Part shown: positions 39,526 through 51,704 of the stretch, piece after piece
Layout: the number at the start of each line of letters is the position of its first letter
How positions within the stretch are numbered: position 1 is the first letter of the stretch
DNA from: Theristus sp. LFF4_11
Lineage: Eukaryota > Nematoda > Chromadorea > Monhysterida > Xyalidae
Direction: 5' to 3'
Length of the DNA stretch: 64,000 bases
NCBI GenBank assembly: GCA_030248135.1
Contig: JASANC010003013.1
Coordinates: forward strand, 1 to 64,000
Made by a program: the position numbers and the translations under genes
Notes under the pieces: model-generated
What the model saw: only the letters and a program-made list of their open reading frames with translations
The model's database searches: none
Told to the model about the DNA's origin: nothing

Positions 39526-41691
39526 TCACAGAGCCTCATCAGCTAAACGTTGCACATCATCAACATCATGATCAACCTGCACTTGCATCAACTCCATTGA
39601 CAATGACTTTGCTCCCAGGATGTTGCCCTCAGAACGCTCATCAACCCAGGAAACGCCCTTTTTGCACGCCACCAGTTCTGCTCTGGCTTCTTCGACTGCG
39701 TACAACGATTGACTGGAAATGGCCTCCTTGATGCAGCTTTGTTTCGTCAGCCGTTTGCTTCGTTTTCGCTGAACACTGCTGCTGCTTTGTTTGTCATCAT
39801 GTTCGATGTCAATTATGCTGCCTCGTCGTGGCTCCCCAGCAGCGTCCGTGGCCAACCACGACGGTCTTGGCAACGACGAATGGCCCACGAGCGAGCTGCA
39901 CACCGCAGCCGGCGCACCAACGCCCATCATCAAGGCCGCCGTGGCGCTGCGTCTCGGTGGCCCACCGCCGCTGGCCTCCGCTTCCTTTGCGCTCGCCATT
40001 GTCACCGACCAACTCTTGCGCATGTGCTGGCGTCGGCGGCGGTGCGAGCATTCGAGGTCGAAGCCGGCACGCATCTGCGCACGTGGGCAAGGTTACAAGG
40101 AGGCACACACAATGTTCCAGGAAACTTGAAAACTCGCTGTTTGGTCTGGCGTTTACAAACGCCCGCTGGCGTTTTTATAAAAACTCCAGCAGAAATGTAA
40201 AGCGCCAGTTCTTTTCCTGTGAAAGTGTGAAAACGATGGTGTTCATGAACGCAGCGTTACCCTGTCGACAGCGACCGCAATGATCAGCATCCAAGCGCGT
40301 TTCCCATCGGGCGACGTTTGAATGCAGTCGTGCATGCAGAGCACGTCAATGATGCATTCGCCGAACACTTCCCACATCTGACCGGTCAGCCCAAAGTCCG
40401 CCAATCGTGCGTGTCGCTTTCCTGAATGCGTGTGCAGCAAACGGTGCTTTGTAGCAAAAGTCGGAAGAATAAATGCTGTTCGCCGTTTCAAGCACCAACC
40501 ACATTCTCACCAATGATTTCCAGGTTGACGTGCTTCGGCAGGCGTTCGTTCGTGTGCACCGCGTGCACCAGCTCCTCGAGCAGCTCGACCAGCGCTCGTT
40601 GGTGGTCGTAGTAGGAGAGCGCCTTTCTTTTCGGAGTCGACCCGAGACTTCGGATGCAGCCCGCCTTCGCGAACACTTTGCCAATTTTCGGCTGGCGTTT
40701 CTTAGTAAAATGCACGGCGTTTCGCTAATTTTGTATTTTGATCTTTTAGAGAATTGCAAATGGCACACCTTCAACTTCTCAAAGATCTGCTGCACCACCA
40801 CGAACGCGTCGCGCTGCACCGCCAGTCGGTCGTCGTTCAGTCGTGCCCACGTGACGCACACGCTGCGAATTTCTCGCTCCGTCAACACCTCGCACCAGTC
40901 TGGTTCAGTGAACGTGCCTGCAGCAACAAATTTTTCAAAACGCACCTAGTTCGCCATTCGTTTGTTCACTCATTATTGGCTTGGAAAATGGTTGTTTCTG
41001 AAAACGTTACTGTGGTAGTGCTTGTCATCGGATTCGTCAGACTCGGAATTCTGTCGATAAACGTTTGCTAAAATCGATGTCGGCAGTCGCACGGAGTCGC
41101 GAACCGTGATTGCACCTGCAAAAAAAGAAATTTTAAAACCAAATTCACTCAGCATCAGTAAAAGCTATGACGACATCTTCATTTTATCCGCATTTTATAA
41201 ACCTCAACAAATTGAAAGCCAAAAAAGATAAATAAATTTTGACGTTTCCCCAACGTCGGCGGTGTTATGCAACATGGAAAATAAGCTGTCAACAAGCAAA
41301 TACACCACTGAATTTCCGTATTTTTTCGAATTCAGACAAGTCAACAAAAAACCTATCTGTGTCGATATGGGCATCAACGTACTCAAAACATTTTCTTTTT
41401 TCCTCGTTTTTTATGTTGCTTTGTGCCAGGACGGCAACAAGGGAATCAAACGATGGCTGTCGTTGCCATGTTGTCTCAGGTTTAATTTCATTTGGCTAGA
41501 TGTTTTTTCAAACCAGTCCAGTCTCAAACATGATTCACAGAGGTTGACTGATTTGATGACTTACCTCTTCGAATACGCGTTGATTTTGTGCGCGGCAAAG
41601 GGGGGCAGTAAGGATGTTCGGGTGAATCTTTCTTCAAATGCTGCTGTAAAATTCGTTTCCGTTGCTTCGCCAGTCGATTAATGATGAACAT
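39526..41691 (-). CDS. Globin 1, with long N- and C-terminal extensions
   Basis: Haem-binding globin of the extended nematode type. Exons in gene order are 41565-41691, 41011-41115, 40769-40917, 40496-40691, 40261-40421 and 39526-40074, in phase, about 428 residues. Residues 1-90 are basic then acidic low complexity. The fold starts near LTEREIRSVCVTWARL (A helix) and continues to VVVQQIFEKL and KIGKVF. The likely distal His is in YYDHQRALVELL (E7) and the proximal His in VGKRHARLADFGL (F8). The G/H helices are MWEVFGECIIDVL and RAWMLIIAVAVDRMRAGFD. The last exon adds about 170 residues rich in Ser, Ala and charged groups. Function (O2 binding, redox signalling) cannot be assigned. The start Met at 41691 is a choice; upstream sequence stays open for a while. 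Confidence 0.85.
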
Positions 41692-42419
41692 GGTTGGAGA
41701 TTTTGACGCAAAAATCGCAGACAATGCAATGTTTCGACCTTTTATGTCAGTGAACCTGGGCGAAACGAAGCCTGAAGAGAGGGAGCTGCGAAATGGTTCC
41801 AATGGTCAGGCACGTTTCTTATAACTATACAAAACCCACAATATCATGTTGTTTGTTTGTAAAGCCAGAAATTTTGAATGAGATTTTTTTGGCTATTCTG
41901 GCGGAGGTTTCAGACGGTAATACGAACAACAAGCCTCATTTGGTTGTGTCTTGTGTTCCCATTGCGCATGTGAAACCAGTCGTATCATGCCGAGGAAAAT
42001 TAAATTGGTGCGACCCGAATCTTGAACGGGGTTGAGTTTGCTGGAGTGGGCATTCTATTTTTGTCATTGTGCCGGTCGGTTTCATGCATCGAATCTGAAA
42101 ATTCACTTATGCCTTCTTTAATGTCGAACAAGTCTTCGAAATAAGTGCTAATGATGCGCGCTGCGCCATACTGGCGGAATCCTCTTGTTCCATTTGTTCA
42201 AGAAAAAAAAACGAACACAACTTGATTCGTTTTGTGCAAATTCCAATCAATTTTTTTTCTCATGTCAAATTGCGGAACAACATTTTGTGGTCAATTCCAA
42301 ACAACCGTGCGCACATCTGAATAGAGGCCAAATTACAAAAAGTTAAAATTGTGTGAAACTAATTTCGAGAATTTAGATAATCACCCAACTGGTGCTTAGA
42401 TCTTTTTCTCCAAAGTGCC
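41692..42419. other. Spacer, nothing recognised
   Basis: Lies between globin 1 start and the acid ceramidase stop (both minus strand). No exon or repeat is supported here. Confidence 0.4.
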
Positions 42420-44342
42420 CTAGAACGGCCAACAAGGATCGGGACACGACTGGACGTAGGTGTCTACGATGCCTGCGTCAACCTGCATCAGCACTGAGTA
42501 CGCAGTCAGCTTGTTCAGGGTGGTCTTCGAGCTGAGCACGTTGAACAAGCCCTCGAAGCTGACGCGCTGCTGGCCGAGTTGCTGGATGCACGTGTGGCCG
42601 GGCGTGCGACGGTCGTCCAGGAAGAGCGGTGCCGATTTAGGGTCGTAGTTGGTCTGAATATCGTTTGTGCGACTTTTTTCAATTCTGAGTCTAGAAACAT
42701 CGAGCTGCTTTGCGAGCATCCATCGCGAAATGTGTTCTGTTCGCTGTTAAAAATCTGGCACTTCGCGAACAGTTGTGATTTAGCGTTCAAAAACGTCATT
42801 TGAGGTTTCATTTTGACAAAGGCTGCGTTCACCTGCAGGGCGTACCAGCCTCCGACAGCGATTGTTTCATTCATCCACACTTCGTCGACGGTTTTGTTGA
42901 GCCCCCTGACGACGACGACGCCTTGGCCGGCCTCCGTGCCTCCCACAATGTAGTACGCTGGCGCCAGGATTCTGTTCTTGCGAAACATCTCGACGGCGTC
43001 GTCGAAGTTGTCCGCCTGCTCCATCACCTCACGAACGAGGTACGTGGCGAAACGCGCGTTCGGCGTCAGTCCGAACAGCCACTGCAGCAGGCCGAGGTAG
43101 CCGCCGGCGATGTTGAACCGCTCGTTCATGGTCACCGTGAATTTGCCCTGATTTGTTTCCCAAAAGCAACTGTATAACGTTGAGCTTTATCGTAAGCGAA
43201 ACGCAACACTTCGACGTACCTGTTTAACAGCGTTGTATACGCCGATGAAGCCGGCAAAGTTCACCGACTTATAGACGGTCTTTCCGTTCTTGACCCAGTT
43301 GACATTGAACAGAATCTGCTTCAGTCGATCGGTCAGTTTCCACTGGTGTTCCGTGGCGTTCCATCCCATAAACAGACCAAAGTCCATGTTTCGAACGTGG
43401 TACATTTTGCCGTCCGGGTCGTTTGCGACGATCGACGTGCACGCGCTGAACAGCTCGTAGAACACGTTGTACATGACGAGCTCGCCCATACTCATGTTCG
43501 TGGCGCGTTGGATGCCCTGCCGAGAAATGAGCGAAAAACGGGGTCACAATGGGAGCTCTGCATGTCATCTAGAATTCACAACGAACAAAGAAACTACTGT
43601 TGCTGTTGTAACCACTGCACGCTAGTCACGCACTCGCATCAGATTCCGGCCTGTAAGTGCTCAGAGTGTGTTGCCGGCGTATGATCGAAGCAGCTAGTAG
43701 TTTCGTCTAAACATGAAGCTTTTGACCACCTTCAACTCATCCTGGTACGGCTGTGGCAGCAACGGCAGCCACGTGGGGAAGTATCGATCGACCCATGCGA
43801 TTAGTTTGCCGTGGAAAATCGGATACGCCAACGACTTGATGACGTCGATCAAGTTTTGAATGCCGTCCTTGTATTTCGTTGCCACTTCCACCCAGCGTTC
43901 GTCGGCTGGTTTGTCCAGATCGATCGTGAACCACGGAGTGTCGTTGGCCTAACGAAACACAAAGCGCTTGCGAAACATCCGAGAAATTAGAAATGAGAAA
44001 AAAAGAGAAACGAGAAACGAGAAAAGAGAAAAAGAAAAGTCAAGCAAAATATGACTGCTTTTTTCAAATTCAATGTGAATTGATTCATTTCTGCTTATTT
44101 TGTATAAGTCGAATAAAGCAAAAACTGAATCAAAAGCTCACCGTCGGATCTCATAAAGACCACAATGACCAAAGCTTTTTTGCTTAATTTTTGTAGATTT
44201 CGAAAGTTAATGCTACCTTTGACGGATGATAGGCACTCGCGTAGTTGACGATGCAAAAATCATTGTACGGTTTTGGTGGCTCGATCGAATGGACACTGCC
44301 GAACAAAACGAATGCCACTGGCAATATGCAAAAATTCGCCAT
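42420..44342 (-). CDS. ASAH1: Acid ceramidase
   Basis: Lysosomal or secreted amidase that splits ceramide into sphingosine and fatty acid. Five exons in gene order (44217-44342, 43730-43948, 43516 down to 43220, 43147 down to 42833, 42653 down to 42420) give 396 residues, the same as the usual length. The signal peptide is FCILPVAFVLFGSVHS. The self-cleavage/catalytic Cys lies in ELFSACTSIVAND, followed by HVRNMDFGLFMGWN. Other conserved blocks are NFAGFIGV, MNERFNIAGGYLG, RILAPAYYIVGG, LFLDDRRTPGHTC and the end SCPDPCWPF. These match acid ceramidase better than NAAA, chiefly in the Cys region and the C-terminal CPDPC. All key residues appear intact. Exon 2 donor is set at GAGTTGAAG/gtggtc, which restores the family spacing. 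Confidence 0.95.
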
Positions 44343-44725
44343 TATTCTCGTTCTGGTTTGAACGAATGATAAATACATACACTGTATGAAGTCAATACAA
44401 AATCACGGCTTGTGTTGTGTACGTACGGTGGCGATGAACAATGACAACAAGCAACGTAGAATGTATGTTGTTATCGGACACCGACGTGCCACATGGCTCA
44501 GTAAAAAATAGTTGCGCATTTTTGCTTATCTTGCGAAATCAAGCAACAACATACGTCAATCTAAAGACCTAAATACACAAACAAAACTGTTTCACAAGTT
44601 TTTTGCATGTTCATTCAGCAGCAAGTAAAACAAATCAGTTCACATTGTACAGATTATTGAATCGAATATCGATTAGCCTCAAGCACACAAAGTACATATT
44701 TCTTCAAATCACGGATGTGGGAGTT

Positions 44726-45149
44726 TCAGTTGTTTCTGCGGCACAGTTTTGGAACAACACTTCTTATCATCTCCATCAGCTGTTTGCGAAAATTCGCCGA
44801 CGCTACGCAGAAAAGCACAAAGTTTAGCGTTTTACCGGCGACTACCAGTGCGTTCGTCACGACGGCTGCAATAGTTTTTTTTTTAAATGTTGAAAATAAT
44901 TTTCTCGAATTATTATAAGAGATGACTCTGCATATACCGGCTAGTTTATTCGCGAACTGGTTCTTTGAAAAGTCTGTCAACTCCATGGCGATCTGATGCA
45001 CAACGGAGGGTGCGTGCGTGAGCGTGAAGCACACAGCAATCACCACCACGAGGATGGTGATCTTGCGCTCGTCACGTTCTCTGGTTTGCTGCAACTGCAA
45101 CTGTGCCTGCGTGCCGCTGCTGCCCATTGAAGAGCGCGCATTCGCACAG
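44726..45149 (-). CDS. Rhodopsin-family GPCR, C-terminal part (TM6-TM7)
   Basis: Two exons (44938-45149, then 44726-44865) join in phase. They encode a charged third intracellular loop (RERDERKITIL), TM6 (LVVVIAVCFTLTHAPSVVHQ) and TM7 (VVTNALVVAGKTLNFVLFCV), then FRKQLMEMI and a basic tail ending CRRNN. TM7 resembles peptide-type nematode receptors where NPxxY is altered (here LNFVLFC). The exons for TM1-TM5 should lie upstream at 45.2-48.9 kb on this strand, but I could not identify them. So this is a partial model, or a degenerate gene. Confidence 0.65.
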
Positions 45150-45481
45150 CTGCAACAAAACAGCTCAAATGTGTTATGTTGCTTATTAAACGTGTCGTAA
45201 TAGGCATCTTGAACGCACAGGTGAGGAAAATGTTTCCCGGCTGCGCGGCAGTTTGAAATCAGCAAAACTGAACGTAATATAACCGCAGATTTGTGCAAGA
45301 AAATGTAAAAAGCAACTATTCAGAATCTTTTTCACACAATAAAAGTCTTATTTCATACTATCTAGATATCTGTTTGACCTGTGCCAATGGCCCGGTTTAA
45401 GAAATGCATTTTTGATTTTGATTTTGAGCTGCTCCAGCCCGCTGTTGTGCAAGAAATTTTTGCGGTGGCATTTTGGCGACC

Positions 45482-45686
45482 CCGGTTTGAGGGCTGTCAC
45501 CACACCCGTGCGACGGTGTGGGGCACCGCTGTGCGCAGCCCTCAAATCCGGTGTGCAGCCCGCAAGAATATACTTTGCGAGCTTTGCTTCATTGCACCGG
45601 CTGCCTTGCAAACGTCATAAAAACATTCTTGTGGGCTGCACACCAGTTTTGAGGGTTGCGCACATCGGTACCCCACACCGTCGCAT
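45482..45686. repeat. Nested inverted repeats (cruciform-prone)
   Basis: Left arm 45509-45570 (GTGCGACGGTGTGGGG onward) and right arm 45624-45686 (ending CCCCACACCGTCGCATGC) are about 62-base inverted copies with a 53-base loop. A second pair, CCGGTTTGAGGGCTG at 45482 and CAGCCCTCAAATCCGG at 45536, overlaps it. Non-coding. Confidence 0.8.
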
Positions 45687-48600
45687 GCTTGGGTTATTGC
45701 TGCACACTGAAATGCACTGTTCTGTGCAGACTTGAGTTTTTGAAATGCATGTGCAGTGCAGTGCATCTGTGCACTTGAACCACACTGAAAAGTGTGAACT
45801 GCGCAGCTGAACACTCAACTGAAAAGAAACGGGTTCAAACAAGCATTATGCGAACCCGTTTTCGCAGCTCATGTTTTTCGCCAGCAGTTGCTGCTCCATT
45901 TCCGTGGTGTCTGGTGTGTCCTTGCGCATTTGTGTGCGGTTGATTAGGTGAGTTGGTTGTTTTTTTGGATTTATTAGGGATGGTTGGGTGGGGTGTTGTG
46001 GGTGTGAAAGTTTTTTTTGGTTGTTTTTAAATGGTGAGAATGGTGTGGAGAAAAAATGTTGTGGAGGGAGGAATGGTGGTTTGGGTTGTGTGGAAATGTG
46101 ATACCTTTCGCAAATTTTCTTTTTTCCCACAATTGACCAATTAAAAAAAAAGTTCTTCAGAAAATGAATCAAGTGCGCTATGAAATTGACACATGGTGAA
46201 GTTTGAAAAAAAACGATGGATATAAAACTTTGAACTAATTCCAGCAAACGAATGAACACATAAAATTCTCACTCAGCCCTCAGCGATGTTCCGATCGCGG
46301 CACCGCATGCGCAATTTGGATTAGAAAGTTGATTGCGTGCCGCAAGCGCGTTTACCGGAATGAAACGATTCGCCTCCAAACAAAATTGAGATACAGTCAG
46401 AAACGCCTACTCAACAAACCAATGAAAAAAAAAACGTTTTTGACATCAATATGGTCGTGAATTTATTGGCTAAAGTCGCAAAAGAACCGATAAATTGTGC
46501 TATAAATTCCTTGGCAACGGACACAATATTATAGTATAAATTGGATAAATATGTATATTTTGAAAAGATTATTGTTTAAACAAATCATTGTTGTTTTTCA
46601 CGTTCAATATCAAAGAGCAACTTAAAAAGCAACACAAGCATAAAATTCTTGCATTTTTGGCAAACCCAACAATCAATCTATTCTCAGATTGCCGTTTGAC
46701 GTGCGCACGCTAGCTATTTATAGCAGCTGCAATGTGCCAATTTCGCACCAAGTTTTTTAGGCATTCTATTGCCAAACTGAAACGATTCCGTCAAGGGACC
46801 GTGCGGCGATGATAAAAACTGGTCACAATAGAGCAAACAGAAGCGAACAAACGAGCCAATTCGGGTATTTTGGAACAATGCTGTTTTCGTGTGCATCCTG
46901 CAAATTGAATAATGGTAGCCAATCAACAAAAAGTTTCTCTGTCTGTTTGGGGTAGCGTTCGGCAAAAAAACCGCGTAAACAATTGCTAAATAACGGTTTA
47001 GATGATGCGTTCTGGAGAACACTGTTTTCGACGTTCTTCTCAAAATGGAAGTTTTGGCAATACTTTTTTTCAAGCCAGGAAAAACTGATGAACCGAAGCC
47101 AGCCACTACGGGTGGCAACCGATGCTGATTTTCAGGGAGGTTTGTTTTGAAACGCAAAGCAAATGTTCTCTTAGTCTTCACTTGTCGGTCTAAAATTTCT
47201 TTCCATTTTACTTTTCAAATACGATTTTTTCAACGCAGCTGATGTGTCAGAAAGATAGGTTGCGCGGCTAAACGTGTGCCAAACATTTTGTAGCTGGAAA
47301 ACTTGCCAGGTTGCGCATAATATGAAAGAAGCTGCCGATGGCGCTGACACTGACAATTACAATTGTACATCAAAATAAAGCGCCCAAATTTGTGGCTACG
47401 CGGGCACAAAGCAATTTGGAAATTTGAAACAAAAAATATTAAAACTGTAGACTATACAATATGTACATATGTCATTGTCATATTGAAATGAAAAAATGCT
47501 TAAAAATAAGAATGGGTGCTGCCCGGCCAACAAAGTGTTGATGAGCTGCTGTGCAAATGTTGGAGCTGGAGACCAAATGAAGGAAACAGCGCAAAAATGT
47601 TTTTCTCGTGTAAATTCTAGGATTCGAAATACACGCCATTTTCACGGCGTATGTATCATGTAAATTTTGCACGGCATGGAAATTTAATAAACTGCCGTGT
47701 GGATGTGCTGTGCCAACGGCCTTTTAGCGGCAGGGCACAAATAAATAATGACATGCAAGAAAGCGAAGCGAAAAACGAAGTTACAGTGTGCATCGTACGC
47801 ATGTTTCTGCTGCACGTGCCTTCGGTGCAACCTTCAAGCTTCAAGTCGCTGACCCATTTACACTTGTCACAGAAAGCTTTTCTGCTGCTAATGCTGGATA
47901 CTGTAAACTGTCACAAACAGACTTAGTTTTCTGTCATCTTGGTTACATAATGATCGAAAACGGCAAGTCTTGGTCATTGAAAACACATTTTGCTAGCTCA
48001 TGTGTTGCTTTTTTCGGGGCCGATTACCGCAGAGAAACGTTTTTCGGCTCGAAAAGCCGTGTGGCTTTTTTGGCGTTACGAAGCAGTTCGAGGCAGATGT
48101 TGCACAGTTGCAGTTTACATTTTACAGTGGTGGAGATGCTGAACAAAATGTCGGCTGACATTTTTGATTGCATTTTTTCAATGCCGTGCGACAGAGTCTA
48201 CAATCTTCGACCCTTCAGATACAGATACATGGTGCGGTGCTCGGTAGAACCACAAAACTGTCCACGGTTTTGTTTTTATTTTATTCACTCAGCTTAAATA
48301 AACCGACATTAAGAATACAGTCAAAACAAAGCTTCAATACAACTTAAAAATAATAAACGGGAGAGCTATACCTTAATGAAGCCTTAGTAAATGTACCAAA
48401 CTTTTGACTAAATGCAGAAACAACGCCAACTTTAATGCAGAATGACTGAAAGAAAAACATGTCAAATTAAAGAAAGCGAATCACAAGTAGTGCACACAAT
48501 TGATTTTTCACGTTATTTTGCATCAACGTCATACAGCCGGTTCAATTGCAACGAAAGGTGGCACAAAAAACAGACAGGAACTTTGCAACAAAACCTTTTT

Positions 48601-48976
48601 TTGATAAAAGAAGCCCATATCATACGCTACCAGTAAAGTGTTTTATTTGGAAATGTGCAGTCAAAACGACTCAAATTATAATTGATTTCGACAAATCAAT
48701 AAAATAAAAGAAATAACAACGACAACAAAACTACAGCTACTCAAAACCAAACAGACATCACACGAAATGTTCTCATGCTTTTTGATTAATTTCGAGTCCT
48801 ATTATGACAAAAAATGAACGGTAATCAGATTCAAAAAGAATCAGCAAGAACACATAGTCATATGTTTAGTTTTTAAAATATTATGCAACGCCATTAAAAA
48901 CTGAATAATGAGACTGCAATTTTACAAAGCTGACGGTGAAAAGAAATACTTTGGACAAAAGTGTCCTAAATTCATT
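45687..48976. other. Spacer with low-complexity patches
   Basis: It holds a GT-rich tract at 45930-46100 and AT-rich sequence. Two longer open frames (46714-47181 minus, 47788-48297 plus) lack convincing family motifs or splice partners. Missing GPCR exons could be here, but I cannot support any. Confidence 0.35.
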
Positions 48977-51704
48977 TCAATCGCTTTTTGCGTCGAACTT
49001 CTTCTCCGAATTCTGCTTCTTCTGATGGGTACGCGGGAAGCGAAAGAAAACACTGAGTAGGAATGTGATGAAGAATCCAGAGAGCATCAGCGGCGTCACG
49101 TGGAACATGGAGAAGACGTCCAGGTAAAAGTGGCCGAACAGATTCCAGGCAAAGTGAAAGATTTGTGCCTGTGTGCCAAGGTAAAAACACCATGAGATAT
49201 TCAGGGGAAGAAAAGTTACAGTTGAAGTATGGTATGGCCGATTTTTCAGGGTCCAAGGAGCGCGCGAAGTTTGAATGAAAGAAAAAAGACGTTCGGAAAT
49301 CCAATTACCGTAAAGTCTTGCATATCAGGTTCCTCCCACTTATAAGACCCCCACCCAAAAGTGGGCGGAGTGTCACACGGCGGGAAACCAAAAAATTCAA
49401 AATTTTGACTTGGTCAAAATCCTACCCCGTTTATAAGGCCCGAAATTCCTAATGTTCGCTTTATAAGACCTCCCACTTATAAGGTTGTCACACGAAATTC
49501 CACTTTTTTCAGAAATTTTTGATTTTCAGATTTATATAAGGAGACCTTATATGCAAGACTTTACGGTACGCATCAAAATTGAAAATTAAAAGTTTCTAAA
49601 CATTAAAAAATTGTTATTCGTGTTATTCTGTTATTCTGTTCGTTCTTTGTCTACACACGATTAGAAATTATCTTGGCATTCTTGAAAAATACAACTCCTA
49701 GTCAGCGACTTATTCCGCATTGATGGAAAATACAAGGACTGCGTTATTTATTCACTTGCAATTATAAATGTAATTGTAATTGCAATCTGTAATTGAAGTA
49801 CATTTGTACTTACGTTCAAAAAAGCCTAATCCTCAAAAACATCTCTCTAACCTGCTGCTGTAAATTCTGCAAAAACAAAACAAAACAAAAACTCACAATC
49901 ATTCTAGCGAGCACGTGCGATTTCTGATCGGCCACATTCGAGAACTCGGGCGTCGCTATCGAGGTGAGAGCAGCAGCGAACGAAAGTGAATTGGACATGC
50001 GCCAGAGACAAACGTGCACACCGTCGATGCTGTGCTTGCTTTTGATCTGCAATGGTGGTCAGTTGGACATCACTGAAAGCAGTAACAACAACAATAATCG
50101 GAGATGCGCAACACGACATACAACCTGTAAAACACGCGCAGTTTGTACACATTAGTATTGTGGATTTATTCAAACGTGTCCGGACTAAAATGACGTCATT
50201 TGCTTTAAAAACGCCCGTTTGTCGAAGTACAGGCACTAAAATGTCAGTTTGGTGTGACATTCACCATTTGTTTACGGGAAGAAATCGGCTAAACGGAAAG
50301 TCTGATTTGCAGTGAACAACGAGCGCATGTTTGGCAGCACATGACGTCATTTCAGTGGGACACGTTTAAAGAATAGGTCATACATATTATTGAACCTGGA
50401 ATGCCAACTTGCTGGTTGTGGACCCATCGTGAGCCCAATTCAGAAACTGCCAGCAAGCTGATTGACAGCATGATTGAATGAATATCGAGCATTAAGTAAC
50501 GACTAACGAGTACTGTACCAGTGTTTTCAAGATCTGAGTTGGAAACGCGAAATTGACGACTGCCGAGAACAAGAGCACAGCGCAGTCGACGTTCATGGCG
50601 ACGTACAGCCAGTCGGCCTTCAGCAGAATCGTGTGCCCTGGCGGAGACGGCGGCCAGTTGCGGTAGAGGTGGATGAAACTGGCGAAGCTGCTGAGGCCGT
50701 ACAACACTGGGTACACGATCGCAAACTGAAACACAGCAACAACTGGAGCGTGCACTGTTTGGGGAGACCCGTCACAGACGGAGCTCGAGCTCATCATTAC
50801 TGATGATACACCAAACAAGGAACTGTGAATGCTGAACTGTGGATCTTTGGACAAGTGTCAACGAATCTCGATCGCACCTTTTCATTGAATCGCAACGTTT
50901 TACGACTCCACAGGTTGTACGTCGAAAACCACACGGACACAGTCGAGAAGATGCAAGCCTGCAGGAGAAAAAGGCGAGATTTTGCTTTGGTCGAAACAGG
51001 AGCTCGATGCGATGTTGAATATACTATGTGAAAAGCGGTGTTCCTGGCGGAACTCACCATGATTCTTGCCATGAACATCTTTGCAAACATTCGATCGTCG
51101 TTGCTGTTGCGAACGAAGAACCAATCGATGGCGTTGGCGACCAGTTGAGCGCCGAACGCTTGCAGAATGAACACGTGCATTTCATTCAGCGTGCCTCCGT
51201 CCACCTGCAACGCAACACACATCGAGCATGCTCGAACAAGTGCACATTGGACTTTAGCTGATCAATTGTTGTGCGCTTGTGCTCGACCAATCCGCACTGG
51301 ACAGTTGGCAGTAGCCACACAAGATTGATTTCTAATTCGATTTGAAATTTCCTCTTTTTTCTTTGTCGCATAGAGAAAGAAAAACTGTTTCGCGGTCGTG
51401 TTCAACAGGACAACAGTTGTTGCAAACCGAGCAGCGCATTTTTGTTTCTGTTCAATAAACAGCATCTGAATCTGAATAAAGCATCTGTAATGCGAGTTTT
51501 CCGTGTTTTTTGCGTTTTGTTCACCTGCGGCGTCAGAACAAATTTTCCACCGAAAATTAGGGCAATGCCGAGAATGAAGTTCACAAGTGCCTCTGCGGCC
51601 CAGTAGATGCGTCTGCCACAGAGCATGCAAATCACGAGTATCACGGCAAGCGTGCAGTGCAGGCACGCCTCGATCGGCTCCAATTGGATGTCGGGCAGCG
51701 TCAT
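48977..51704 (-). CDS. Multi-pass membrane protein with internal duplication, unrecognised
   Basis: Six exons in gene order (51525-51704, 51058-51204, 50878-50958, 50519-50725, 49897-50046, 48977-49168) are in phase and give 318 residues. About eight hydrophobic helices are visible. The two halves look alike. In the first, LVNFILGIALIFGGKF-LTPQ is followed by GGTLNEMHVFILQAFGAQLV and FAKMFMARIM. In the second, VLLFSAVVNFAF-PTQ is followed by SIDGVHVCLWRMSNSLSFAA and SHVLARMI. Each half ends at an exon border after an ...ARIM/ARMI segment, then a further helix pair follows. The C-terminal tail is Lys-rich (THQKKQNSEKKFDAKSD). I do not recognise the family. The last intron carries two nested small transposons. 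Confidence 0.75.
49228..49725 (-). mobile_element. Family A TIR element, copy 2, interrupted by another element
   Basis: The left end TATGGTATGGCCG is followed by TCAGGGTCCAAGGAGCGCGC and GAAAAAAGACGTTC. The right part has CTACACACGATTAG and GAAAAATACAACTCCTAG. These blocks match 53794-54059 in order. They are interrupted at 49306 by the element at 49308-49566. The right terminus is diverged. Confidence 0.65.
49308..49566. mobile_element. MITE with CCGTAAAGTCTTGCATAT ends
   Basis: 259 bp with terminal inverted repeats CCGTAAAGTCTTGCATAT and ATATGCAAGACTTTACGG, flanked by TA on both sides (49306-49307 and 49567-49568). The interior has several CCCACTTATAAG blocks. No coding capacity. A fragment of the same family is at 174-245. 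Confidence 0.8.
50149..50382 (-). mobile_element. Short TIR element, family B, copy 2
   Basis: Inverted copy of 2239-2475, lying in the intron between exons 4 and 5 of the multi-pass membrane protein gene. Ends show GGATTTATTCAAACGTGTCC and GGGACACGTTTAAAGAATAG as imperfect inverted repeats. Confidence 0.65.

Noticed and set aside
39709..40283. Plus-strand open frames of 110-165 codons around 39.7-40.3 kb
   Set aside because: They lie opposite the GC-rich last globin 1 exon, which has an in-phase link to the globin fold.
42420..44342. Assignment as N-acylethanolamine acid amidase
   Set aside because: The same superfamily, but the Cys region and the C-terminal CPDPC follow acid ceramidase.
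46714..47181. Minus-strand frame containing NRYLAIVYAV as the GPCR TM3/DRY exon
   Set aside because: The motif is suggestive, but flanking residues are not hydrophobic as TM3 should be and no splice-consistent neighbours were found.
47788..48297. A 169-codon plus-strand open frame
   Set aside because: No recognisable motif, no splice partners, composition like translated spacer.
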